Assembly: GCA_014237925.1 (NCBI GenBank)
Contig: JABACB010000001.1
Coordinates: forward strand, 1 to 32,373
Length of the DNA stretch: 32,373 nucleotides
Direction: 5' to 3'
From: Alphaproteobacteria bacterium
GTDB lineage: Bacteria; Pseudomonadota; Alphaproteobacteria; JABAAW01
The notes below the pieces were generated by a model. The model searched no databases, was not told where the DNA came from, and saw only the letters and a program-made list of their open reading frames with translations. Each line of letters starts with the position of its first letter. Position 1 is the stretch's first letter. The position numbers were made by a program, and so were the translations under genes. Of this stretch, positions 1-8,053 are shown in pieces.

Positions 1-687
1 CAGCTCATGCACCGCTGCTCCGCCGTCTGCCTCGGCGGCGCCATGGCGAACTGCTTCCTCGCCGCGCGCGGAACCCTCCCAGCAACCGCCTTCGAAGAGA
101 AAGAACTGCAAACAGCACGCTCGCTCGAAAAGCAGTTCCAAGAACACAAACAAACCTGCCTCCTGCTGCTGCCGGTAGACGGCGCTTGCACGCCCGAACA
201 AGGCAAAACGGGAGCAAACAAAACAGGAGCAAACCAAGATGGAGCAAACCAAGATGAAGCAAACCAAGGTGAAGACAGTCAAGAAGGCGAGGTTCTTCCG
301 CGTACCGAAGTGCGACTCAACGCGCAACTCGAAGGCAGCACGGCGTTGATCGGAGATATCGGTAGCGAGAGCTGTCGTGCCATCGAGAAGCTGCTCGACA
401 AGGCAGCGCACGGCACGCGCGTTCTCGTCAACGGGCCTGTCGGCATCGTCGAGCGTCCTCCTTTCGATGTTGCAACATTGCGTCTGTTGCGCTACTTGGC
501 AGCGAAGACGGAACGCGGTCTCTTGCGCACGATTGCAGGCGGCGGCGACACGCTCGCCGCCTTGGAACGCGCAGGCATCCAGCGCAAGTTTTCGCACCTC
601 TCGTTGGGCGGCGGCGCCTTCCTCGAGCTTCTGAGCGGAGAGACCCTGCCCGCTCTGGAAGCCTTGCGGCACAACAAACGGCGATGA
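1..687 (+). CDS. pgk: Phosphoglycerate kinase, C-terminal part (5' end outside window)
   Basis: Catalyses the reversible transfer of phosphate from 1,3-bisphosphoglycerate to ADP in glycolysis and gluconeogenesis (cytosol). The reading frame is open from base 1, so only the C-terminal, nucleotide-binding half is present. Visible family motifs are LGGAMANCFLAARG near the edge, the phosphate loop NGPVGIVE, then AGGGDTLAAL and LGGGAFLELLSGETLPAL, all in canonical order to a normal C-terminus. Between the strand ending LLLPVD and the segment GDIG there is an extra low-complexity stretch (Ala-Asn-Gln-Asp rich) encoded by five 15-bp repeats at 211-285; other Pgk proteins have only a short loop there. 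The frame is intact, so the enzyme is probably functional. hisN follows after 10 bases. Identity is firm; the true start cannot be seen. Confidence 0.93.
   Translation, partial: QLMHRCSAVCLGGAMANCFLAARGTLPATAFEEKELQTARSLEKQFQEHKQTCLLLLPVDGACTPEQGKTGANKTGANQDGANQDEANQGEDSQEGEVLPRTEVRLNAQLEGSTALIGDIGSESCRAIEKLLDKAAHGTRVLVNGPVGIVERPPFDVATLRLLRYLAAKTERGLLRTIAGGGDTLAALERAGIQRKFSHLSLGGGAFLELLSGETLPALEALRHNKRR
211..285 (+). repeat. 15-bp in-frame tandem array inside pgk (5 units)
   Basis: Five consecutive 15-bp units at 211, 226, 241, 256 and 271. The second and third are identical (GGAGCAAACCAAGAT) and the outer ones are diverged. The unit is five codons, so the array adds a flexible hydrophilic loop to Pgk without changing frame. 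Confidence 0.9.
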
Positions 688-697
688 GATCCTTGTC

Positions 698-1543
698 ATG
701 AGCCGTGCGTCCTCCGCCTTGAAGGCGCGAGAAGAGGAGCAGGGGTGGCTTGCCTGCATGCGCTCGGCTTTCGCGCAAGGCGAGGCTTGCGCCTTGCGGC
801 ACTTTCGCAGCCAAGAGAAGAAAGGAGATTTGATCGTGCATGCCAAGGAGGATTGCTCGCCGGTAACCCTCGCCGACAGAGAGACGGAGCAGGCAATGTT
901 GCGCGTGGTGCGCTCCTTCTACCCCGACGCTTCGTTGTTGGGAGAAGAGACGGGCGAGAGCTTGTCCTCCTCCGACGGAGGCTTGTGGATCGTCGATCCG
1001 ATCGACGGCACAAGAGGTTTCGTTGTGGGCTGGCCCTTGTTCGGAATTTTGCTCGCACGCCTCGACGAAGCAGGAAAGCCTCGCGTCGGCGCTGTGAGCA
1101 TGCCCGCGTTGGGTTGCAGGCGTTTTTTCGCCACCTCTTCAGGAGGCTGCTGGGAAGAAGACGCGCAAGGCTGCAAAAAGCAGGAGATGGCGACCTCCGC
1201 CTGCGCACAGCTCGAAGAGGCGCGGCTGTTCGTAGGAGAGGCGGAAAAGACTCTGCTCCACGACGCAGCCAGGGTCTTGGCTTCGCGCGTGCGGGTTTGT
1301 CGCTACGCACACGACTGCTACATGTTCGTGCGTTTGGCTGCGGGCGGGGTGGATATTGTCGTCGAGGCGGGGTTGCAGGCGTACGATTTCATGCCGCTGG
1401 TGTTGTTGGTCACGCAGGCGGGCGGGGTCGTCAGCGACTGGCAGGGCAACCCTTTGACTCGACATTCGAAGGGCGAGGTGGTCGCTTCGGCGAATGCACG
1501 CTTGCATCGCCAAGTGTTGGCGTGTATAGAATCTTCTTTGTGA
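698..1543 (+). CDS. hisN: Histidinol-phosphatase of the inositol monophosphatase family (HisN-like)
   Basis: 281-aa Mg2+-dependent phosphatase of the IMPase superfamily. Visible metal and catalytic motifs are GEE (E83, E84), DPIDGTRGF (D100, D103) and the C-terminal metal Asp in EAGLQAYDFMPL (D230). The stretch HDCYMFVRLAAGGVDIVVEAGLQAYD followed by AGGVVSDWQGNPL is the pattern I associate with the HisN histidinol-phosphatase subfamily (last dephosphorylation before histidinol) rather than SuhB or CysQ. The start ATG at 698 lies 10 bases after the pgk stop. The stop overlaps the start of the next gene (TGATGA at 1541-1546), so the pair is probably translationally coupled. Substrate assignment within the superfamily is an inference; inositol-1-phosphate or nucleotide bisphosphate phosphatase are alternatives. 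Confidence 0.75.
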   Translation: MSRASSALKAREEEQGWLACMRSAFAQGEACALRHFRSQEKKGDLIVHAKEDCSPVTLADRETEQAMLRVVRSFYPDASLLGEETGESLSSSDGGLWIVDPIDGTRGFVVGWPLFGILLARLDEAGKPRVGAVSMPALGCRRFFATSSGGCWEEDAQGCKKQEMATSACAQLEEARLFVGEAEKTLLHDAARVLASRVRVCRYAHDCYMFVRLAAGGVDIVVEAGLQAYDFMPLVLLVTQAGGVVSDWQGNPLTRHSKGEVVASANARLHRQVLACIESSL

Positions 1544-2337
1544 TGAGTGACTCTTCTCCTAGCGTTTCTTCTCTTGCTGCTCTGCCTCGCATGCCGTCGT
1601 TTTCTTTGCAAGGCAAGCGGGCGTTGGTTACGGGCGCGTCGCGCGGCTTGGGGCTAGCTGCGACGGTTGCGCTTGCGCAAGCGGGCGCGGAGGTTTGTTG
1701 CGTTGCGCGCAGCAAAGAGGAATTGGAGCGGGTTGCGCGTGCCTGCGTCGAGCAGGGGTGGAAGGCACAGGCGGAGGTTTTGGATGTGGTGGATCGCGAT
1801 GGGGTCGAGCGTTTTTTGTCGTCGCAGGCTTCGTTTGATGTGTTGGTGAACAACGCCGGGATCAACTTCCTGCAGCCTTTCTTGGAGGTGGAGGAGGATG
1901 TTTATGACAGGATCATGGCGTTGAATTTGCGCGCTGTCTTTTTTCTGTCCCAGGGCGTTGCGCGAGAGATGCGCGAGCGCGGAGGGGGTTCGATCATTCA
2001 TGTTTCGTCGCAGATGGGACTTGTTGGCGGCGAGTGTCGCACGGCTTATTGTGCTGCCAAGCATGGCATCGAGGGGTTGACGAAGGCGATGGCGTTGGAT
2101 TTGGCTCAGTATGGCATTCGTGTCAATACGATTGCGCCGACTTTTGTCGAGACGGCGTTGACGCGTCCGTTTTTGAAGGATGAAGCGCAACGCGCGTCGA
2201 TTGTGTCGCGCATTCCTTTGGGACGTTTGGGTGAGGCGGAGGATATTATGGGAGCGGTTGTTTTTTTGGCGAGCGAGGCTTCTTCGTTAGTGACGGGCTC
2301 TTCGATTGTGGTCGACGGCGGTTGGACAGCAGTGTAG
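1543..2337 (+). CDS. SDR-family NAD(P)-dependent oxidoreductase
   Basis: 264-aa classical short-chain dehydrogenase/reductase. The Rossmann cofactor motif TGASRGLG starts at T30, NNAG is at 103-106, and the catalytic set N128, S156, Y169, K173 has the standard spacing. The C-terminus VTGSSIVVDGGWTAV is the usual SDR ending. I use the ATG at 1543, which overlaps the hisN stop by one base; the frame is also open far upstream through hisN, but that extension is a shadow. Overall it resembles gluconate 5-dehydrogenase / 3-oxoacyl-ACP reductase-type SDRs, and the substrate cannot be read from sequence. The acidic or basic residue after the glycine motif that would decide NAD versus NADP (V54-A55-R56-S57) hints at NADPH, weakly. 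It is the last gene of the pgk-hisN-SDR run. Confidence 0.88.
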   Translation: MSDSSPSVSSLAALPRMPSFSLQGKRALVTGASRGLGLAATVALAQAGAEVCCVARSKEELERVARACVEQGWKAQAEVLDVVDRDGVERFLSSQASFDVLVNNAGINFLQPFLEVEEDVYDRIMALNLRAVFFLSQGVAREMRERGGGSIIHVSSQMGLVGGECRTAYCAAKHGIEGLTKAMALDLAQYGIRVNTIAPTFVETALTRPFLKDEAQRASIVSRIPLGRLGEAEDIMGAVVFLASEASSLVTGSSIVVDGGWTAV

Positions 2338-2355
2338 AAGATTCAAAAATATAAA

Positions 2356-2691
2356 ATGACTCGCGCAAAAAATTATCAGTTTAACAAGCTGAAAAAAGAT
2401 AACATTATCCATCGCTGGGGTCTTTCGATAGAAGAGATTTCATTGATCATAGAAAGCAATCCAAGTTTGCGCGGTATGGTTTTTGGATATATTAGCGAAT
2501 TCAAAGCAAGAAAAATGTGGTTTGAAAGACAAGAATTTACTAGCCTTAAAAAATACGATGACCATGAGCGCAGAAGGGAATAAGATTTGTTCTTTCTTTA
2601 TAAAGATACAGAAATACGTATTGAGGTTAAATCTTTGCAAAAACCTCGGCGTTACCTGCCGTGTAAGCAGACACAACAAGCGAGCTTGTAG
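2356..2691 (+). pseudogene. Remnant of a PD-(D/E)XK nuclease, probably a type II restriction endonuclease
   Basis: A 75-codon ORF from ATG 2356 ends at TAA 2581-2583, but the same frame continues for 35 codons to TAG 2689-2691. The continuation has D-x12-E-V-K (DLFFLYKDTEIRIEVK), the exact spacing of a PD-(D/E)XK nuclease active site, followed by SLQK. The first part (PSLRGMVFGYISEFKARKMWF) reads as a folded N-terminal domain leading into it. So a nonsense codon sits just before the catalytic Asp, and the rest of the gene after about residue 111 is missing. The DNA is strikingly AT-rich: by hand count the 60 bases from 2341 contain only 15 G+C, against the GC-rich flanks, which indicates horizontal acquisition. 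The nuclease class is inferred from the motif; the specificity is unknown. If the TAA were a sequencing error, this would still be a truncated gene. Confidence 0.55.
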
Positions 2692-2708
2692 ATTTACCGT
2701 CGGGGGAT

Positions 2709-5700
2709 TTACGCATAGGTTTCGATGATGATCAGCAAGTCGCCCGTGTCGACGGCGTCGTTTTCGCTTACGACGATCTCCGCGACCACAGCGTCAACAT
2801 CCGCCTTCACCACCGTCTCGATCTTCATCGCCTCCAAGGTCAACAGATCATCACCCGAAGCCACCTTCGCTCCCGCCGCCACAAGGATATTTCCCACAAC
2901 TCCGCGCATCGGAGAACCCACATGCGTCGTATTGCCGCTCTCAGCCTTCCTGCGCGAGACACCGCTCGATTGCGAACGATCCTCTGTTGCAATCACACGC
3001 GTCTGACCGTTCAACTCGAAGAAGACATTGATACGACCACTCTCGTCCGCTTGCCCCAGCGCTTGACAGCTGATCTCCAGCGTCTTGCCGCGCTCGATCT
3101 CCACCGAAACAGCCGTCCCCGCATCCAGCCCGTAAAAGAAGATCGAGGTCGGAAGACACTCGACAGGACCATACTGCTCGTACGAGCGCATGAACTCCAA
3201 AAAAACCTGCGGATACATCAGATAACTCGCAAGCTGGCTGTCCGTCAAACGCCTGCCCGCCAACACCGAGCCTAAGGCTTGCTCGGCTTCCGCACGTTTC
3301 GCTTCCAAGTCGTAAGCCGCAAGCATTGCGCTCGCTCGCTCGCCCGCCTTCAGAGGAGCAGACACCTGCTCTCCCTCGTCCTTCCCCCCTTCGTCCTTTT
3401 TCTCCTCGTCCTGCTCTCCCTCGTCCTGCTTCCCCTCGTCTAGGACGCGCTTTCTGATCGTCTCAGGAAATCCGCCCTGCGGCCATCCCAAGCCGCCCCG
3501 CAGCATGTTGCACAGCGAATCGGGAAAGACGAACCCCGACCCTTCGGCGAAAGCGTCTTCGATGCATAAGCCGCGCGCCACCGCCATCAAGGCGACGTCG
3601 CCCACAACCTTCGACGACGGCGTCACCTTGACAATGTCGCCTAGCAAGCGGTTCGTCGCTGCATAGGCTTGTGCGATTTCAAGCCACTTGTCCGCCAAGC
3701 CCAAGGCGAAGGCTTGTTCTTTCAGGTTCGAAAGCTGACCGCCGGGCATCTCGTGTTCGAAAACCTCTGAGGCGCTCGCTCGCTGCTCGCTCTCGAAGGC
3801 GCGGTAGCCCGCCCGCACCTGCTCCCAGTAGAGCGAGAGCCGCCTGATCGAAGCCAAGTCGAGCGAGCTCGAACGCTGTCCCTCCCGCTTGCCGTCTGCC
3901 AGCGCCGCCACCAGCGAGCCCAGGCATGGCTGCGAGGTGCCGCCCGACAGAGCGTCGGTTGCAGCATCGAAGGCATCGACACCCGCCTCCACCGCCGCAA
4001 GCACCGTCGCTGAGCCTAGTCCCGAAGTGTCGTGCGTGTGAAGATGCACGGGTATGGAAAGCGTCTCTTTCAACGCGCCGATCAGCGTACGCGCGCTCTG
4101 CGGACGCAACAACCCCGCCATGTCCTTCACGGCGACGATATGGACGCCTGTGCGCTCCAGCTCGCGTGCAAGGGCAAGGTAGTAGTCGAGCGTGTAGCGG
4201 CGCGAAGGATCGAAAAGATCGCCGCTGTAGCAGATCGCTCCTTCGACCAGCTTGCCCGTCTCGCCGGCGGCATCGATGGCAAGACGCATGTTCTCGACCC
4301 AGTTCAGGCAGTCGAAAACACGGAACAGGTCGATACCCTCCGTCGCCGCTTGGCGGATGAAAAAGCGCACCGCGTTGTCGGGATAGTTCGTGTAGCCCAC
4401 GGCGTTGGCACCGCGCAACAGCATTTGTAGCAAGATGTTCGGAACGCGCTCGCGCAGCGCACGGAGACGTTGCCAAGGGTCTTCGTAGAGGAAGCGCATC
4501 GCGACATCGAAGGTGGCGCCTCCCCAGCATTCCAGCGAGAGCAGCTGCGGAAGACGGTGAGCGTAACTCTCGGCGATACGCAGCAGATCGTAGCTGCGCA
4601 TGCGCGTTGCCAAAAGCGACTGGTGCGCGTCGCGCATGGTTGTGTCGGTGATGAGCGGCTCGTCCTGCTCTTTCAACCAGCGCGCGAAGCCCTCAGCCCC
4701 CAGCTTGTCGAGGCGTTGTTTGCAACCCGCCTGAGGCGGGGTTGCAGGCACGGACGGCTTCGGGGGAGGGGGCGTGGAGACTTCAGGACGCGCGCGACCC
4801 TTCAAGCCTGCGTAGCCGTTGACCGTCGTATCTGCAAGGTAGGTGAGTAGTCTGGTTCCTCTGTCCTTGCGGCGAATCTTCAGGAACAGCTCGGGAGTTT
4901 CGTCGATGAACCTTGTCGTGTAGTCGAAGCGGCAAAACTTCGGATGGCGAACGACATTTTCCAAGAAGGACAGGTTCGTCGCAAGTCCGCGAATGCGGAA
5001 CTCGCGCAACGCGCGTCCCATGCGCTGTCCCGCTTCTTCGACGCTCGGCGCCCAGGCGGTGATCTTTTCCAGCAGGGGATCGTAGTTGGGCGAGATCACC
5101 GCTCCCGCATACGCGCTGCCGCCGTCGAGGCGGATGCCGAAGCCCGTCGCCGAGCGATAGGCGGTGATCCGACCATAGTCCGGCACGAAGTTGTTGCGCG
5201 GATCCTCGGTCGTAATACGACATTGTAGCGCGTGTCCGTTGCAGCGGATCGATTCTTGTGAGGGCAGCACCTCTGCAACGCTCGCCCCTTCGGCGAGCGC
5301 GAGCTGCGCCTTGACGATGTCGATGCCTGTGATCGCTTCTGTGATCGTATGCTCCACTTGGATACGCGGATTTACCTCGATGAAGTAGAGGCGCTGCTGT
5401 TGGGTATCGAGCAGAAACTCGACAGTACCTGCACCTTGGTAGTGCGTCTCGTGTGCGATGCTGAGCGCGTAGCTCAGCGCATCAGAACGTTGCTGCTCGC
5501 TCAGGTAGGGGGCGGGTGCGCGTTCGACGATCTTTTGGTTGCGACGTTGAATCGAACAATCACGCTCGAAAAGATGTACAGCCCCTCCTTGTCCGTCGCC
5601 GAGAATCTGCACCTCCAAATGTCGCGCCTGAGAGACGAAGCGTTCCAGGTAGAGATCGTCGCGTCCGAAGGCGGCCTTCGCTTCGCGGCGCGCTTGCTCC

Positions 5701-6248
5701 AGCGCAGAAAGCAGGTCGCGCTCGACGGCGACGGTGCGCATGCCTCTTCCGCCCCCGCCCCACGAGGCTTTGATCATGATGGGATAGCCCAGCAGATTCG
5801 CATGCTGTTTCGCTTGCTCGGGGGGGGTGTCGTGTTCTATCGACGGGCTTGCGGGCAGAACAGGCACACGCAGACGCTCGGCGATCGCGCGTGCCGAAAC
5901 CTTGTCGCCGAGCGCACGCATGGTGCTGGCGGAAGGACCTACGAAGGTGATGCTTGCGTCTTCGCAAGCTTGGGCGAAGTCGGGGTTTTCGGACAGGAAG
6001 CCGTAGCCCGGGTGGATGGCGTCGACGTCAGATTGTTTGGCGAGCGCGATCGTATCAGGAATCGAGAGGTAGGCATCGATGGGTTTCTTGCCTTTGCCGA
6101 TGAGATAGGCTTCGTCCGCCTTGAAGCGGTGGAGCGCGGTGCGATCTTCTTCCGAGTAGAGCGCGACCGTGCGCAGATTCAACTCGCTTGCGGCGCGAAA
6201 AATGCGAATGGCGATCTCCGAGCGGTTGGCGGCGAGAATCTTTTTCAT
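2709..6248 (-). CDS. pyc: Pyruvate carboxylase
   Basis: 1179-aa biotin enzyme making oxaloacetate from pyruvate, bicarbonate and ATP (anaplerosis). Domain order is complete. The N-terminal biotin carboxylase starts KILAANRSEIAIRIFRAA and has EVNPRIQVEH at 291-300. The carboxyltransferase (TIM barrel) starts near TDTTMRDAHQSLLATR (D535 onward), has VKDMAGL with the carbamylated Lys at K708, and the metal motif HLHTHDTSG. A PYC/OADA-type region follows, then a C-terminal biotinyl domain with EAMKIET (biotin Lys K1142; the common form is EAMKMET). The protein is slightly longer than usual (about 1150 aa) because of an acidic low-complexity insert at about residues 937-961, encoded by a 15-bp array. 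It is transcribed alone, divergent from the glyoxalase gene. No strong ribosome-binding site is visible before ATG 6248. Confidence 0.96.
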   Translation of the reverse strand: MKKILAANRSEIAIRIFRAASELNLRTVALYSEEDRTALHRFKADEAYLIGKGKKPIDAYLSIPDTIALAKQSDVDAIHPGYGFLSENPDFAQACEDASITFVGPSASTMRALGDKVSARAIAERLRVPVLPASPSIEHDTPPEQAKQHANLLGYPIMIKASWGGGGRGMRTVAVERDLLSALEQARREAKAAFGRDDLYLERFVSQARHLEVQILGDGQGGAVHLFERDCSIQRRNQKIVERAPAPYLSEQQRSDALSYALSIAHETHYQGAGTVEFLLDTQQQRLYFIEVNPRIQVEHTITEAITGIDIVKAQLALAEGASVAEVLPSQESIRCNGHALQCRITTEDPRNNFVPDYGRITAYRSATGFGIRLDGGSAYAGAVISPNYDPLLEKITAWAPSVEEAGQRMGRALREFRIRGLATNLSFLENVVRHPKFCRFDYTTRFIDETPELFLKIRRKDRGTRLLTYLADTTVNGYAGLKGRARPEVSTPPPPKPSVPATPPQAGCKQRLDKLGAEGFARWLKEQDEPLITDTTMRDAHQSLLATRMRSYDLLRIAESYAHRLPQLLSLECWGGATFDVAMRFLYEDPWQRLRALRERVPNILLQMLLRGANAVGYTNYPDNAVRFFIRQAATEGIDLFRVFDCLNWVENMRLAIDAAGETGKLVEGAICYSGDLFDPSRRYTLDYYLALARELERTGVHIVAVKDMAGLLRPQSARTLIGALKETLSIPVHLHTHDTSGLGSATVLAAVEAGVDAFDAATDALSGGTSQPCLGSLVAALADGKREGQRSSSLDLASIRRLSLYWEQVRAGYRAFESEQRASASEVFEHEMPGGQLSNLKEQAFALGLADKWLEIAQAYAATNRLLGDIVKVTPSSKVVGDVALMAVARGLCIEDAFAEGSGFVFPDSLCNMLRGGLGWPQGGFPETIRKRVLDEGKQDEGEQDEEKKDEGGKDEGEQVSAPLKAGERASAMLAAYDLEAKRAEAEQALGSVLAGRRLTDSQLASYLMYPQVFLEFMRSYEQYGPVECLPTSIFFYGLDAGTAVSVEIERGKTLEISCQALGQADESGRINVFFELNGQTRVIATEDRSQSSGVSRRKAESGNTTHVGSPMRGVVGNILVAAGAKVASGDDLLTLEAMKIETVVKADVDAVVAEIVVSENDAVDTGDLLIIIETYA
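3366..3440 (-). repeat. 15-bp in-frame tandem array in pyc (5 units)
   Basis: Five contiguous 15-bp units at 3366, 3381, 3396, 3411 and 3426. They encode pentapeptides of the form DEG(K/E/G)(Q/K) in a linker before the PYC/OADA-to-biotinyl part of the protein. The unit is a multiple of three and the frame is maintained. Confidence 0.92.
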
Positions 6249-6268
6249 CGGACGGGCATCGCTAAGTC

Positions 6269-6392
6269 AAGGTTACAGGCAAGGTTACAGACAAGGGCTA
6301 CGGGCAAAGGGTTACAGACAAGGGCTACGGGCAAAGGGCTACGGGCAAAGGGCTACGGGCAAAGGGTTACAGACAAGGGCTACGGGCAAGGG
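6269..6392. repeat. 12-14 bp tandem array in the pyc/gloA divergent spacer
   Basis: About nine and a half units in two variants, one like GGTTACAGACAA and one like GGGCTACGGGCAAA, partly alternating, fill most of the spacer between the divergent starts of pyc (6248) and the glyoxalase gene (6500). The two variants differ by substitutions and 1-2 base length changes. No ORF or convincing hairpin is seen in it. It must lie in the 5' leader or promoter region of at least one of the two genes. Confidence 0.92.
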
Positions 6393-6499
6393 GCTCGCTG
6401 CGTCGATGCTGGAGTGGCATCGAGCGTTTTTTTGCAGTATAGTCGCCTCACAGAGAAACGGCTAGGGGGAGCTTGGAGAGGAGACAAGGAGAACAACGC

Positions 6500-6928
6500 A
6501 TGAAGTATTTTCACACGATGGTGCGAGTCTCGCACCTTGAGCAGAGTCTCGCCTTCTACGGGCTTTTGGGACTGGACGAGGTTCGCCGCCTAGACAACGA
6601 GCAGGGTCGATTTACGCTCGTCTTCCTGGCGGCATCCGACGAGCGCGACCAGCAACAGCCGCCGCTGTTGGAGCTGACCTACAACTGGGATAGCGAGACT
6701 TACGGTTCAGGACGCAACTTCGGACATCTCGCCTATTGGGTTTCGGATGTCTACGCCTTGTGTCAGAAGTTGAAACAGGCGGGGGTAGTCATCAATCGTC
6801 CGCCGCGCGACGGGCGCATGGCTTTCGTGCGTTCGCCCGACGGCATCTCGGTCGAGCTGCTGCAACAAGGGGATCCCTTGCCTGCGCAGGAGCCATGGCT
6901 TTCCATGGGAAACACGGGCAGCTGGTAG
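6500..6928 (+). CDS. gloA: Lactoylglutathione lyase (glyoxalase I)
   Basis: 142-aa single-domain glyoxalase I that converts the methylglyoxal-glutathione hemithioacetal to S-lactoylglutathione. The start MKYFHTMVRVSHLEQSLAFY and the four metal ligands expected for the family are present: H5, E58 (in LLELTYNWDSETYG), H76 (in FGHLAYWV) and E119 (in SPDGISVELLQQ). An upstream in-frame ATG-like start at 6473 exists, but the ATG at 6500 has a good AAGGAG ribosome-binding site at 6486-6491 with 8-base spacing, and this start gives the family N-terminus. The gene is short of nothing and ends WLSMGNTGSW. It converges on the lipoprotein gene, whose stop is 30 bases away. Whether it uses Ni or Zn cannot be told. 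Confidence 0.93.
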   Translation: MKYFHTMVRVSHLEQSLAFYGLLGLDEVRRLDNEQGRFTLVFLAASDERDQQQPPLLELTYNWDSETYGSGRNFGHLAYWVSDVYALCQKLKQAGVVINRPPRDGRMAFVRSPDGISVELLQQGDPLPAQEPWLSMGNTGSW

Positions 6929-6958
6929 GGCGCGCGTTCGGGGTTGCCAGGAGATCGT

Positions 6959-7429
6959 TCAGGGCTGCGCGTCGTTCGTGCGGCTGTTTCGGAGAATGGC
7001 ATCGAGCAGAGGGCGGGCGAGGGGGACGGCTTGTCGCGTCTCTTCGGCGATGCGGCGGCGGATGTCGGGGTCGCGCTGCTCCAAGCGCAGGCGTTTCAGA
7101 AAGGCGGCATCCTTGCGTCCTTGCAAAAGCTCTTTCGAAGGCGGCGCGAGCTCGCTCAGGCGCACGGAGCGCTTGTCGGTGAGCGACGCCGCAGGGCGCG
7201 AGAGGCTTCCTTCGCCGCCGTCCAAGTTGTAGCGCGGCGGCAGCGCCAAGGGTCTCAGGCGCGGCATGGAAAGAGCTTCGCGGCTTTGCGCGTCCAGCAC
7301 CAAGAGTCCCGTATCCTTCTTGCCGCAGCCGCCCAGCGACAGCAGCAAGGCGCAAAGGAGGCAATAGGCGCAAACCCGTACGCAAGTCTGTACGCAGGCT
7401 GTTGCTGAGAGGGCTAAGGGGGCGGACAT
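6959..7429 (-). CDS. Small lipoprotein, DUF3035/BamF-like
   Basis: 156-aa protein with a hydrophobic signal segment (CLLCALLLSLGGC) and a lipobox-like LGGC with lipidation Cys at C35, so it is probably an outer-membrane-anchored lipoprotein. The mature part contains RPLALPPRYNLDGGEGSLSRP and later DPDIRRRIAEETR, which match the pattern I know from alphaproteobacterial DUF3035 proteins (rich in Pro after the Cys, then a short helical D-x-x-I-R segment). The family is typically encoded next to lspA, as here, and has been linked to the outer-membrane assembly (BAM) machinery in alphaproteobacteria; that role is inference for this protein. The ATG at 7429 is the longest start; the N-terminal 18 residues before the hydrophobic core are unusually long, so translation may begin further in. 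It is the last gene of the ileS-lspA operon. Confidence 0.65.
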   Translation of the reverse strand: MSAPLALSATACVQTCVRVCAYCLLCALLLSLGGCGKKDTGLLVLDAQSREALSMPRLRPLALPPRYNLDGGEGSLSRPAASLTDKRSVRLSELAPPSKELLQGRKDAAFLKRLRLEQRDPDIRRRIAEETRQAVPLARPLLDAILRNSRTNDAQP

Positions 7430-7465
7430 GCTTGGGGGGCGGACATGCTTGTTCTCTGGTGTCTG

Positions 7466-8053
7466 TTATTTTTTGCCGTAGATGTTGAGGAGTTCGCCTA
7501 CGAGCCACAGGATGGCACCGCAGGTGATGGCGGCATCGGCGATGTTGAACTTGTACCAGTGGTAGTTGTAGGCGTAGGCATCGATGAAGTCTAGCACGCC
7601 GTTATAGACGATGCGATCGTGCAGGTTGCCGAGCGCGCCGCCGACGATCAGGCTGGCGGCGAGGGCGGAGAGGGCGAGGCGGCGGCGTTGCAGCGCGAAG
7701 TGGGCGAAGAGAAGCGCTACTGCCGACGAGAGCAGCAGGAGAGGCGTTTGGCTGTAGTTGCCGAGCGTGCGCAAGAAGCCGAAGGCGACGCCGGTGTTGA
7801 TCGAAAGCGAGAAAGAAAGACCGAACGCGCCTGCGCTCCAATCGAACAGGGGCGTGAGAAGAGAGCCTTGTGCGTTTTCTGTGGCTGTGAGCATCCATGA
7901 TTTGCTCGCGCGGTCGAGCGCGAAGGCGAGAGCTGCGGGCAACAGAAAGTGCCAGCGGCGCGTTGTCAGGTAGCAGACGACCTTGCAAGCGAGTGCACGC
8001 GAAAGGAAGAGAAGACGGGTCATCGTGTCGTCGTCGTCATGGTGCGTTGTCAT
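7466..8053 (-). CDS. lspA: Lipoprotein signal peptidase II
   Basis: 195-aa inner-membrane aspartyl protease that cleaves the signal peptide of prolipoproteins after lipidation. Four transmembrane segments are evident. The catalytic Asp pair is D155 in GNLHDRIVYNGVLDF and D173 in YKFNIADAAI, the standard LspA boxes. It follows ileS, a widespread bacterial pairing, and precedes a lipoprotein that would be one of its substrates. The ATG at 8053 lies inside a 13-bp tandem array and gives an odd start, MTTHHDDDDTMTRLL, in which the four Asp come from a GAC run. The ATG at residue 11 is an equally plausible start and would give a more typical N-terminus. Confidence 0.95.
   Translation of the reverse strand: MTTHHDDDDTMTRLLFLSRALACKVVCYLTTRRWHFLLPAALAFALDRASKSWMLTATENAQGSLLTPLFDWSAGAFGLSFSLSINTGVAFGFLRTLGNYSQTPLLLLSSAVALLFAHFALQRRRLALSALAASLIVGGALGNLHDRIVYNGVLDFIDAYAYNYHWYKFNIADAAITCGAILWLVGELLNIYGKK

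Noticed and set aside
2356..2583. Intact 75-aa small protein
   Set aside because: The same-frame continuation with a nuclease D-x12-EVK motif makes a truncated gene the better explanation.
2640..2665. Intrinsic terminator for pyc on the minus strand
   Set aside because: Only a 4-bp stem (CGGC/GCCG) with a 7-base loop followed by AGGTTTTT; too weak to call, and the bases are explained by the nuclease relic.
5349..6503. 384-residue plus-strand frame opposite pyc
   Set aside because: Antisense to the biotin carboxylase domain of pyc, and its C-terminal part is translation of the intergenic array.
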